Below, one piece after another: positions 36,519 through 45,031 of a stretch of DNA of 60,021 bases. The stretch is from Brachionus koreanus (taxonomy: Eukaryota > Rotifera > Eurotatoria > Ploima > Brachionidae), in NCBI GenBank assembly GCA_016987375.1, contig PJRA01000040.1:48314-108334 (forward strand), in the 5' to 3' direction. Made by a program: the position numbers and the translations under genes. The notes under the pieces are model-generated. The model did not search any database. It had not been told where the DNA came from and saw nothing but the letters and a program-made list of their open reading frames with translations. The number at the start of each line of letters is the position of its first letter. The first letter of the stretch is position 1.

Positions 36519-36662
36519 ATGTTGTTTAAAGTATTGAATATAAGCACATTAGATCTTTTGATACAAGTGCTCATATCAAGCATATTAAACGATTTTTTAA
36601 GCAGCTTGTTTAAATTTGATATTCATTTTAGCCGAATATCAAATCGAGTTTTAAGTGCTATT
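36517..36662 (-). ncRNA. Predicted H/ACA snoRNA (A)
   Basis: On the minus strand, the 5' hairpin has a perfect 11-bp upper stem (ATTTGATATTC / GAATATCAAAT) above a pocket and a lower stem (TAGCACTT / AAGCTGCT). It is followed by an H-box-compatible AAAAAA about 15 nt from the upper stem. The 3' hairpin has a lower stem GTTTAA/TTTAAAC and a long upper stem (ATATGAGCAC / GTGCTTATAT). ACA lies three bases from the predicted 3' end (ACATTT), about 15 nt from the upper stem. The fold and spacing are those of H/ACA RNAs. I found no convincing rRNA match for its pockets. Its 3' end touches the stop codon of the MACPF/EGF gene on the other strand. Confidence 0.6.
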
Positions 36663-36721
36663 ATTAAATAAAAATTGAAAAATCTTTTTTGGGAAATTTT
36701 TTTTTTTTTTTCAGTTTGCGT

Positions 36722-36775
36722 ATCCATCAGAGATCTTGGTGATAATTAGAAATCAACATATTTAATTTAGAATAA
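36722..36775 (-). pseudogene. U24-like snoRNA remnant
   Basis: It repeats the D-box side of the intronic U24-like RNA (TATCACCAAGATCTCTGA), including the 28S-complementary guide and the D box. Upstream there is no good C box (RTGATGA); only a TTGATTT lies about 25 bases away, too close for a normal unit. It is probably a truncated duplicate, though a non-canonical RNA cannot be excluded. Confidence 0.45.
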
Positions 36776-36806
36776 ATTTTATCATCATTCGGATACTTTT
36801 TAAATA

Positions 36807-36947
36807 AAATGTTTATTTACGACGTACTCTTAAGTTTACACTAAATAACAACTGAAGAGTATAGCGAGTAAATAGTCTATTTTGCACATATAGGGAACGC
36901 CGACTACTGTAATTTATTAAGTACAGTCCGGAGCTGAATGTGCTATC
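36807..36947 (-). ncRNA. Predicted H/ACA snoRNA (B) targeting 28S rRNA
   Basis: Minus strand, about 141 nt. The 5' hairpin has lower stem GCACAT/ATGTGC and an upper stem with ACTGTA/TACAGT. The H box is AAAATA, 16 nt from the upper stem. The 3' hairpin has lower stem TATTTAC/GTAAATA, pocket arms TCGCTAT and ACGTC, and upper stem ACTCTT/AAGAGT, then ACATTT. The 5' pocket arms (CAGCT on the left, CGTTCCCTAT on the right) are complementary to both sides of the U in the conserved 28S segment AUAGGGAACG-UG-AGCUG, in domain V near the peptidyl transferase centre. That gives 10 + 5 base pairs with the target U unpaired, as in real pseudouridylation guides. The rRNA sequence is from general knowledge; it is not in this window. 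Confidence 0.75.
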
Positions 36948-36963
36948 TAAGAATAATCAAGGC

Positions 36964-37030
36964 ATGGCTCAGTCATATGCTTGTCAAGTTAAAATTTTCA
37001 TTTTAATTCAAAGTAAACACTCATCACTGC
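36964..37030 (-). ncRNA. C/D snoRNA, second U27-like copy
   Basis: The minus strand carries a C box (GTGATGAG near 37020-37027), the guide GACAAGCATATGA and a D box CTGA (36969-36972). The guide equals that of the RPL7A intron-2 RNA and pairs with the 5' end of 18S rRNA (UCAUAUGCUUGUC). The terminal stem is poor, unlike the intronic copy. It lies past the RPL7A stop and poly(A)-like signals, so its host transcript is unclear. Confidence 0.65.
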
Positions 37031-37143
37031 AATACCTTCATTAATTTGAATTTGGACTTTTTTAATTAAATTGAAAAAAAAAATTTTTTTTTTTCTTAAG
37101 TTATTTATTTAAATCAAGGACCGCAATTTTTATTAATAAAAAT

Positions 37144-38521
37144 TTATGATCCCAATTTTTGTTGTAACTCACGAGCTTTTAGTTTTTCCATTTTGGCGAT
37201 TCTGGCCAACGATTTTGCACCCAAAATACCACCACCGAAGTGACGTCTCATTTCTTCGTATCTTTCATTAAAGTTGGTCTTGCACACTTGGGCTATTTTG
37301 TCCAAATTGGTCAAATCTTCCGGATTTACATTGCTCAAAGCCAAAGCGGTACAGGTTTTGCGACGAACAACTTGGCCCAAACGAGCTTTGCCTTTTACAA
37401 TGCAATATGGTACACCCATTTTTTTGCACAAAGCTGGCAAAAATAGAACCATCTTAAAGCAACAATTTTTAGTTTTTCTAATTTTCTACAAATAATTTTT
37501 CTTGCTCATTTTAAACAAAATTTTGTCTTCATTATTTTTCAGGTGAAGAAATTCAATCAATAATCACGGCAAGATTAACCAAAAAAAAAAATCTATTTAC
37601 CTCAATTGGGTCGACATCATGAGCGATTACAACCAACTTGGCTTTTTTTTTTTCAATTAGAGAAGTAACTGTGTTGACACCGGTTCGAACCACCAAAGGT
37701 CTAGCAGTTGCTTTGTCTTCTTTGCCTTCAGCTCTAGCTTTTGCTCTTTGAAACAAACGTGCTCTTTTATCTTTTTTGGCCTCTGGTCTATATTTGTCCA
37801 ATAGTCTGAATAACTGACTAGCTAATTTAAAAACAAAATTTGAATTTAAACTGTTATTTTATGTATCCCTCAGAGATCTTGGTGATAGTGTGGTCTTCAT
37901 AAGTAATTCAGACAATAGTAATCATCACAGGGATTTGTTAAAAAATCGAATATTACCTGTTTGGCGATCCAAAGTTGATGAAAATTGATTAATAGATGGT
38001 GGCACTTTAAGTCTTTTGAGTAGAATAGCTTTTTGCCTTTGCAAGCGGATGTATCGGGGCCATCTCATAAAACGGGTCAAGTCACGTTTTGGTTGAATGT
38101 TTTGGCCTTTTTTAAAAAGTTTAATTTTTAATAATTAAATAAAAATATTTGTTTAATTGCTCAGTCATATGCTTGTCTGTTTTGAGATTATCATTTTAGT
38201 CAAATAAACAATTCATCATAGCAATTAAAACTAAACCAACTAAAAAAAAAATTAAAATCTTACCAATTCCAAAGTTTTTTGGTCGTTTCTCGAAAAGTGG
38301 ATTAACCACTTTTTTTGTTTCTTGTACTTTTGCCTTTAATGGAGCAGAAGCAACTTTGGACTTGCCTTTTTTGCCACCCTTGGTCGGCTTTTTGACTGCT
38401 GGTTTAACTGGCTTTTAAAAAATAGAATATTAATCAATCGATTGAATACGATATTTATTTTCGAGAAATATTGTTCAAGAAATGGTGGTTGATAAAAAAG
38501 AAAAAAAATTGCACTCACCAT
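37144..38521 (-). CDS. RPL7A: Ribosomal protein eL8 (RPL7A)
   Basis: Five exons on the minus strand: 38521-38519, 38411-38264, 38106-37957, 37821-37601 and 37452-37144, giving 276 aa (human 266). Exon 1 holds only the start codon, with the donor GTGAGT directly after ATG, as in many ribosomal protein genes. The sequence matches eL8 throughout: [76 protein letters not shown] and [12 protein letters not shown]. The protein is part of the large ribosomal subunit. Introns 2, 3 and 4 each carry a C/D snoRNA. AATAAA signals lie about 10 and 30 bases after the stop. A pyrimidine-rich CTTTT near 38585 could be a TOP-type transcript start. Confidence 0.97.
37501..37573 (-). ncRNA. SNORD36: U36-like C/D snoRNA in RPL7A intron 4
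   Basis: Minus strand: terminal stem CTTGC/GCAAG, C box GTGATTA (one base off RTGATGA), guide ATTGAATTTCTTCAC, D' box CTGA (37539-37542), C'-like TGAAGA, and a D box written ATGA (37506-37509). The guide complements 28S rRNA GUGAAGAAAUUCAAU over 15 bases and places the fifth base upstream of D' opposite an A, the site known for vertebrate U36. Vertebrate U36 genes also sit in RPL7A introns. The C and D boxes are non-canonical, so I rate function below that of its two neighbours. Confidence 0.7.
37863..37934 (-). ncRNA. SNORD24: U24-like C/D snoRNA in RPL7A intron 3
   Basis: Minus strand: terminal stem ATCCC/GGGAT, C box TGATGA (37922-37927), D' CTGA (37908-37911), C'-like ATGAAG, D box CTGA (37870-37873). 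The D guide CTATCACCAAGATCT pairs with 28S rRNA AGAUCUUGGUGGUAG with a single G-U pair, placing the fifth base opposite a C. This is the guide of U24, which in vertebrates is also in an RPL7A intron. The D' guide here (GATTACTATTGT) does not match the second site known for vertebrate U24. Confidence 0.85.
38153..38228 (-). ncRNA. SNORD27: U27-like C/D snoRNA in RPL7A intron 2
   Basis: Minus strand: perfect 8-bp terminal stem (TTAATTGC/GCAATTAA), C box ATGATGA (38213-38219), D box CTGA (38161-38164). The guide AGACAAGCATATGA pairs over 14 bases with the conserved 5' end of 18S rRNA (UCAUAUGCUUGUCU). The fifth base above the D box faces the A equivalent to human 18S A27. That is the target of U27 (yeast snR74). 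In vertebrates U27 is hosted by a non-coding snoRNA host gene, not RPL7A. Confidence 0.88.
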
Positions 38522-39167
38522 TTTCTTTTTCTAAATATTCAGCTCTATTTAGTTTTAGTAGAATGTGTCTTGTTAATAGCTAAAAGAAAGAGTGCATGAA
38601 AATTTGAGTTGCCTTGTGAATGCATTGGATTTATTTTGCATGCTGTTGAACCTTCAATTTTAAAATTCTGCAGCTAAAATACTCTAAATTAAAAGCTTTT
38701 GAAAATTTAAATTTTTACATGTTTGACTAAATAGTTCTAGATAAAAATTTAACATTGGAAAAAAAATTAGTCAAAAAAAACTTAACATATTTTCAATTAA
38801 ATTTATTATTATGGTTAATTTAAATATCCTAAAATTGGAATATTTTAAACATTTTTTTAAAAGTCACTCTCTCTTACAAACTCAATGAGAAATAAAAGTT
38901 GACAAAGTGGGTTCTAAAAACAGAACATATTTTCAATCCAGTTTTTTATTGATTTAAATTAATCAAAATTAAAAAAGTTAACAAAATCTTAGTTAGCTTA
39001 AGAATGAATTTAATTTTATAATTAATTTAAAATTATTTTAATTATCTTTTTTTTTTTAATTTATTTTTCATTTAAAGTAATTATTATTAATATATAATTA
39101 ATGAAAAGCAATGAGTGCAAGTTAAAAAGAAAAAAATAATTTAAATTTAAGCACTAGAATTCTATCA
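38522..39167. other. Divergent promoter region RPL7A / LTO1
   Basis: 646 bases separate two genes transcribed away from each other. The sequence is AT-rich with poly-T and poly-A runs and no coding or RNA feature that I can support. It presumably holds both promoters. Confidence 0.5.
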
Positions 39168-39560
39168 ATGGATGATCCATTTGAGGCAATTTCAAATCTT
39201 TCTTCGGACAGCTACAAAAATGGCTTTAATGAAGGAGTTTTAAACGGCAAGAAAATTGCTTTGACCCAAGGATTCAAAATAGGTGTACAGACTTCATTTA
39301 AAATTGCCAAAGACATCGGAAATATTCACGCTACATGCTCTCTATACAAAAACCAAAAAACTGATCATTCAAATGACAAAGTTACAAAATTGGCTCTTCA
39401 AATATGTGATTTAATAGACTGTTTTGATTGTGCTGATTGTCAAAACGATAGCTTCGAGTCCAACATTAACTTAATAAAAGACAAATTCAAGCAATTCTGT
39501 TCGTTGACCAATACTAGAAACCTCAGTTTAAAAAATAGTGCAAACCATTTAACTTTTTAA
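39168..39560 (+). CDS. LTO1: LTO1 / ORAOV1, Fe-S adaptor for ABCE1 maturation
   Basis: A single exon of 130 aa. It starts MDDPFEAIS and has the glycine-spaced Yae1/LTO1 motif (YKNGFNEGVLNGKKIALTQG, about residues 17-36), then a helical part. The C-terminal DKFKQFCSLTN corresponds to the conserved GKFKQFCSLLN of animal LTO1. Human LTO1 is 137 aa, so length agrees. With YAE1 it links the cytosolic Fe-S targeting complex to ABCE1 (Rli1) and so supports ribosome biogenesis and recycling. The gene lies head-to-head with RPL7A. Confidence 0.87.
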   Translation: MDDPFEAISNLSSDSYKNGFNEGVLNGKKIALTQGFKIGVQTSFKIAKDIGNIHATCSLYKNQKTDHSNDKVTKLALQICDLIDCFDCADCQNDSFESNINLIKDKFKQFCSLTNTRNLSLKNSANHLTF

Positions 39561-39677
39561 AAATTTTATTCAATAAATTAAGAGTAATGTTTTTCTTTTA
39601 TTTTATTATTATGCAAATAGTTGGATAAATAATTTGTTAATAAAGAGCTTAGAGTACAAATTAAACATGCGAAAATC

Positions 39678-40234
39678 TTAAAATAAATAATAAATTTTAA
39701 AATTTAATATGAATGTTAAATTTACTGAGAAATATTTTGTCCAGATTGATAGTCGTTGCAAATATTTTTTTGGATGTAGAGAACATGGACTCTTAAAAAT
39801 TGACATAAGCTGATGGCAATTTTTATCATATTTTGACACATCATAAGCAACTAATTCAAAAGTTTTGTAATGAAAATTCCAGTAAAATATCAAATAAATG
39901 AGGCACGTGAAAATAATTAAAATTTTAAATGTTGAAAATGCTTCTATTTCAGATTCTCTTTGTCCAAAAATAATTAAAAGACTAATGAAGCTTAGAATTA
40001 TTATCACAATTCCAATTAACTTGACTGCAAAATGTTATTTTAAATTATCGAACTTAAATAAATAGTAAAACTGCTACCTGTTGTTAAGCAATCTAAATGA
40101 ACGAGCGGTAATCCAATTTTAGTGATCTCATTTTGAATTTGGCTTGACATTGTTTCAAAAAAAATCCATATAGAGGCTTCAAAAAGAGATGTAAAACTCA
40201 AAAAACAAGCGACCAATATTTTTGTACTTGACAT
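39678..40234 (-). CDS. Small multi-pass membrane protein, unknown
   Basis: Two exons (40234-40078 and 40024-39678) joined by a 53-base intron (GTAGCA..TTGCAG) give 167 aa in frame. Three hydrophobic segments are visible: about residues 6-26 (a signal peptide or first membrane span), 53-71 (LIGIVIIILSFISLLIIF) and 82-100 (FKILIIFTCLIYLIFYW). A soluble tail with two Cys follows. I do not recognise the family. The exon join, intron size and balanced frame support a real gene, and its 3' end converges on LTO1 with only about 117 bases between the stops. Confidence 0.65.
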
Positions 40235-41333
40235 TTTTTTAAAAATATAGAATCAAAGTAATATTAAATATTTAATGATGAAAGAAAATCTTGGGGCTAA
40301 ATTTTAAGCTCTAATTCATCTCTAGATCATAATTAATAGATCCAATTTTTCACAATTTATTATGCAAACCTCATCTATATTTTATTAAATAAATAATTAA
40401 ACTTAGAATTGTTTTAGATTAAAAAATTTATTTTCAAAATCAAATTTTATACTGTTATTAATAAAGTATGCTGCAATGAATAGTTGCTGGTATGTTACAA
40501 AATTTTATTGGTATGATCAAATCTAAATGAGGAAGAAAATTCTCAAAAATATCTTTATCACTCAAAACAATAATTATTGATTTTTGTCTAGTTCATTTTT
40601 AAAATTTAAAAAATAATTTTAGTTTATTTAGATGAGATTCAGGATTACATTAAAATGTTTGTTTAAGGATTTAATTGAGACTCTTTGATTTCGAGGCCAC
40701 AATTTTTTTAATTTTTTAAAACAATTTTTTTTGATAGTATACCCCTTTATATTAAATTATCCAAAAAAAATAGATTAACACCTGATTAAATTTAATAAAA
40801 ACAACCTCTAATTTATTAAAATATCAGCAGATAAAAAAAAATGTAATTTAGACTCAGTTGGTATGGATATACCTATGCAAGCAAAAAGAAAGAAAGGCAC
40901 TGTTAGACCACTTGAACATCAACCAAGGAAAGACAAGCAATAAATTGGGCACCTAAAGCTATTGATTTAGATGATGAATATTCAATCTCGACACAAAATA
41001 ACGCATCAAAAGGACCTAGAATTTTTTGGGTAAACATTTAAAAAAAAAATTTTATTATTAATTTTGGTATTTTTTTTTTATAATTAGATGTCGATTAAGA
41101 AAAAAAAGTATCATCTTATTTTTTATCTTTTGGTGTTAATTTAATAAAATTGGGGTAAAAAATTAAAAATTTTGCGTATTAAAACTAAATAAGTTTTTAA
41201 TTGATTACGTTCTGGAATTAAAAATTTCATAATATTATTATTTATTTCTAAAATTAAACATTGAAGTACTAAAAATTTTATTTTATTTTAATTTTTTTAT
41301 ATTATATTTTATAAGGAGAATTTTTTTTTCAAT
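40235..41333. other. Intergenic, with a coding-like remnant
   Basis: It is mostly AT-rich. At about 40850-41035 (+), two overlapping frames read MDIPMQAKRKKGTVRPLEHQ and ERQAINWAPKAIDLDDEYS up to a donor-like GGTAAAC. A shift between frames is needed. The basic 'KRKKGxxRP' stretch resembles tails of MULE-type transposases, but this is weak evidence. Nothing else is seen. Confidence 0.35.
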
Positions 41334-42158
41334 CTAACTCGGCTCATTTTTAATATCCAAATCAACAAGTCTACTAATAAATTCATCATTGGATATATTT
41401 AATCTAATTAAATTTTCTTGGTGTTTACAGTACATTTTTTTTTTCAACAGGTTCGATTGCGAGTTATTCTGATCACAATATTCTAAATTAATCCAATTTT
41501 GTTCAGGTTCTGTGACAGGTTTGTTTGGATGACTCGAATATTTCATTGTAACTAATTCTGCTTTTTCCAATTCGCTTTCAAACTCCTCTTCAGGATCAAC
41601 TTCCGACTCGTTTGCATCTTTGGAATCTTTTGAATCTTTGGCTTTTTTTTCTACCAGGTCAAAGTAGTCAAAACTGGGTTTCATTTGAAGAATTGCCTGA
41701 ATTGGATTTAAATGCAGAGTGTTGTCTTTTAAAAGACCTAAATGATATAGCCGATTCATTTGTCCTAAAGTTGCATTTGTAGAAGTAAGAACTTGTTTAT
41801 CCATTAAACTTGATTTATAATAGCGTTCTCCCTCTTGCTTTGAACGTGAACCTGATTTTATTTGATTAGGTTGCTTTCCGTCAACATTTAAAGCATATTG
41901 TTCTCCTTTGGCTTTCGAATAATTGTCATTATAAGTGTCCAGTCCAATATCCAATTCAACTTTGTTCACTTTAGGCTTTATTTTAGCAGATAAAAAATTT
42001 GAATCATCATAAGTTCTGTTTTGAGGACGAATTGGATATTGAAGAACATATATTTTGTTTTCTAATTGTTTACTCAAAAAAACATCGATTTCTCCTACCA
42101 CTGGATCGTCGTCTTTGAAATCATCATCAAAAACTTCTTTTTTAACTTGGATATCCAT
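41334..42158 (-). CDS. POLR3E: RNA polymerase III subunit RPC5 (POLR3E)
   Basis: A single exon of 274 aa. The N-terminal half has the RPC5/Sin_N hallmarks: DDDPVVGEIDVFLSKQL, YVLQYPIRPQ, KIKPKVNKVELDIGLDT, NYSKAKGEQYALNVDGK, MDKQVLTSTN and LHLNPIQAILQMKPSFDYFD. A Lys/Asp/Ser/Glu-rich linker and a shorter C-terminal part follow. RPC5 pairs with RPC4 (Rpc53) in the Pol III TFIIF-like heterodimer, acting in initiation and termination. The size equals yeast Rpc37 (about 280 aa) and is much shorter than the roughly 700-aa vertebrate protein, whose C-terminal extension is absent here. I see no downstream exon that would supply it. Confidence 0.88.
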   Translation of the reverse strand: MDIQVKKEVFDDDFKDDDPVVGEIDVFLSKQLENKIYVLQYPIRPQNRTYDDSNFLSAKIKPKVNKVELDIGLDTYNDNYSKAKGEQYALNVDGKQPNQIKSGSRSKQEGERYYKSSLMDKQVLTSTNATLGQMNRLYHLGLLKDNTLHLNPIQAILQMKPSFDYFDLVEKKAKDSKDSKDANESEVDPEEEFESELEKAELVTMKYSSHPNKPVTEPEQNWINLEYCDQNNSQSNLLKKKMYCKHQENLIRLNISNDEFISRLVDLDIKNEPS

Positions 42159-43451
42159 TGATAAAAATATTTAATTTGTTTTTTGTTTTTTTTTTTTTGC
42201 CTTTTTTTCAAATTCAAATTTTACTTGACTTTATTTCTATTTTAGCATATAAAATAAAAAGACCATTTTCAAAGCTTTAAAATAAATACTAAAACATGCA
42301 TATATGATTGATAGTTAATTAAAAAATCAAATTTGAAATTTTGAAAAAGTGTCAAAATGACACCGCCGGTCTTTTGAGTGTTAAAGAAAATATTCAAAAA
42401 ATTGAGTAATAGACAATGAACTTGTTTATTAAAAACGAACGCTAAGAGAAACATAAATAAATTATTTTTCGCTAATTATTAATCGATTTTCTTAAATTTT
42501 AAATTCTTTTAAATACTTGGTTCTTTTTTTATGGTTCTCTAAGGTTTTTTTTTTAAAATAGTATTAAATTATTTAAATTACTGTTTCAAAATACTAAAAA
42601 ATAAAATAAAAAAAAAAAACTAAAAAGAACCAAAATTTTTTTATTAAAGAGAACTTTTTTTTGTTTTTTTTCTCATTGTCAAGGCATGAAAAAATTAACA
42701 CTTTAAAAAGTAAATATTTTGTATTCGGTTTTTTATAGTTAGTTTAAAGCACTCAACGATGAATATTTTTTTTTTATCTATTTTTCTGCAAAAATGTTAA
42801 AATAATTTTATTTAAAATAAAAAATTCAGAGCAACAAATAAACTTGATGAATCATAAAAAACAACCTTTTTTGATTTTGTTATAGATTTATTTTAATCTT
42901 GATGAATTTCAAAATAATAAATAAAAATAATAGAAAATAAAAACAGTTAAAAACTGATGTTTAGTGATTTACAAAATATTCTCCATTAAGTCAATTATTT
43001 TGGCAGCTTTCTTTTTTCAGACAATAAAAAAGTCTGTAAACTAATAATCAGAATGAAGATGTTTGAACGCTTCAACGAGTTTATGAGATCCACAAACATA
43101 AACCTATCCGTAAATTAAATCAAAAAACATTTTCCGAATTTGACTAGATTTTTATTTATAAAATTATAATAATAAATTAAAACCTTTTTTTTAATATATA
43201 AATTAATTCAAACAAATAGAAAATCTATAAGGTAAAATTTCTATTCAAAATATTCACATACTCTCCAAGCTAGTTAGCATTGATATTTTATGTCATGTCC
43301 TAATTACATATACAATCTGGCCAATGTTTATCTTATTCATTTGCTTAACCCAGTCGTCGTTTGATCAATTCTTTTTTTTTCTCATTACTCATCTATTTTT
43401 AAGATAACATATCGAATCTCGGTCTTGTGATCCAAATTTAATAAAAAAGAT
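42159..43451. other. Intergenic upstream of POLR3E and cortactin
   Basis: AT-rich spacer between two divergent genes. At 42343-42382 a piggyBac-like end is visible in reverse: TTAACACTCAAAAGACCGGC next to the palindrome GTGTCAAAATGACAC. I found no matching second end, so this is a solo terminus or part of a decayed MITE. Nothing else is supported. Confidence 0.4.
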
Positions 43452-45031
43452 ATGTGGAAAGCAACTTTATCTCAGTCTAATTCTTTAATGAAACAAATAA
43501 TGGCTGAGCAAACAAATGATCCAGATGAATGGGAAACTGATCCGGATTTTATCGTAATTTATTTGTCTTACAAAATTGAAACAAAAAAAAAAAATTATCA
43601 ATTTCAATTAAGAATGATATATCTGAAAAAGAACAAAGATGGGGTTCAAAAACTGTACAAGGTTCAGGCCGTCAAGCATTTGTTGAGTAAATCTTTTAAT
43701 TTTGGAAAAATATGATTTTATTAAGGAATTTTTTTTCAAGTTTGGATAAATTGCGCACTAGAGTAGTTAAAAAATCAGAGACTAGTAATGCAGCTAAAAA
43801 TTTTAGTGTTGGCTATGGAGGAAAATATGGTTTACAAGAGGACAGAGTCGATAAAAGTGCAGTTGGCTACGAATATCAGGCCAAGTCAGAAAAACATTCT
43901 TCACAAGTTGATTACGCAAAAGGTTTTGGTGGCAAATATGGCGTGGCTAACGATAGAGTTGACAAGTCCGCAGTTGGCTATGAATACCAAGAAAAAACTG
44001 AAAAACACTCATCACAGATTGATTATGCCAAAGGTTTCGGCGGAAAATATGGGCTTGCTCAAGACAGAGTAGACAAAAGTGCGGTCGGTTTCGACCATGT
44101 TGAAAAATTGTCAAAACATTCATCACAAGTTGACTATTCTAAAGGATTCGGTGGTCGATATGGAGTTGAAAAAAGCAAAGATAAATCAGCTGCAGTTTTC
44201 ACTGAGCCATCTGAACCTGTTGGAACAAAATATGAAAAGGCCAAATTTGATGCCAAGGCTGATATCAAAAGCTTAAGGAGTCGATTTGAAAATTTGAACA
44301 CAGATGAGAGTAAAAAAAGAGCAGAAGAAATCAGACGTGAACGACTTGAAAAGGACAAATTAGAAAAAGAGTTAGAAAAAGTTAGACAAATATATTTATT
44401 TTTTTGCTTTATCTAAATTATTATTTGTCAAATTTAGAAGAGAACTAACAATCAAAACAATCAGAATACATCTGATAATGAATCTGATAACAATATTAAA
44501 CCATCTTTTCAAGTTGAAAATCGATCCAATTTCAAAACAGTTAGCAACTCTCCATTCAAAAACAATACATTACCTAAACAGACCAGTGATCCAGTTGTAG
44601 AACCTGTAAGAGTAAATGTTGGCCAAGATGCAAATTCTTCGTCAGTGTCTCCATCGCTGTCTTTAAATTCAAATCAAAACAGTAGTCCTGTAAATTCAGC
44701 TAATATTATGAAGCCTCCAAAATATTTGTGCCAGCAAAACGAAAGTGATGAAGACGAATGGGGCGAAAGCAACGAACCAGTACAAATACGTCCAACTTAT
44801 GCCGCCCCAATCATTTTACAAGATGAACAACCTCATGTTAATGTTGCTCCTATTAGTGGCTTAAGAGCCAGAGCACTATATGATTATCAAGCTTCGGCAG
44901 AAGATGAAATATCATTTGAACCCGATGATGAAATAACAGAAATTGTTCAAATTGATGAAGGATGGTGGCAGGGTTTATGCAAAGGAGTATTTGGCCTTTT
45001 TCCTGCAAATTATGTCGAGCTAATACAGTAA
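43452..45031 (+). CDS. CTTN: Cortactin
   Basis: Four exons (43452-43553, 43613-43686, 43726-44380, 44438-45031) with phases that fit give 474 aa. The N-terminal acidic segment has DEWETDPDF, where vertebrate cortactin has DDWETDPDF (Arp2/3 binding). [16 protein letters not shown] follows. Then come three full 37-residue cortactin repeats ([20 protein letters not shown] and variants) and a partial fourth. A helical region, a Ser/Asn-rich linker and a C-terminal SH3 domain ([20 protein letters not shown] to [10 protein letters not shown]) complete the protein. It stabilises branched actin networks at the cell cortex. Repeat number is lower than human cortactin (6.5) and close to HS1 (3.5). The exon 3 donor (AAAAA|GTTAGA) is weak but is the only one that keeps frame. 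Confidence 0.93.

Noticed and set aside
38158..38180. An 18S rRNA fragment on the plus strand (TCATATGCTTGTC)
   Set aside because: Together with C/D boxes and terminal stem on the minus strand it is the guide complement of a U27-like snoRNA. The same reasoning applies to the 28S-like strings at 37543-37557 and 37873-37887.
38412..38518. A fourth snoRNA in RPL7A intron 1
   Set aside because: The intron has no C box, no D box and no rRNA-complementary stretch that I can see.
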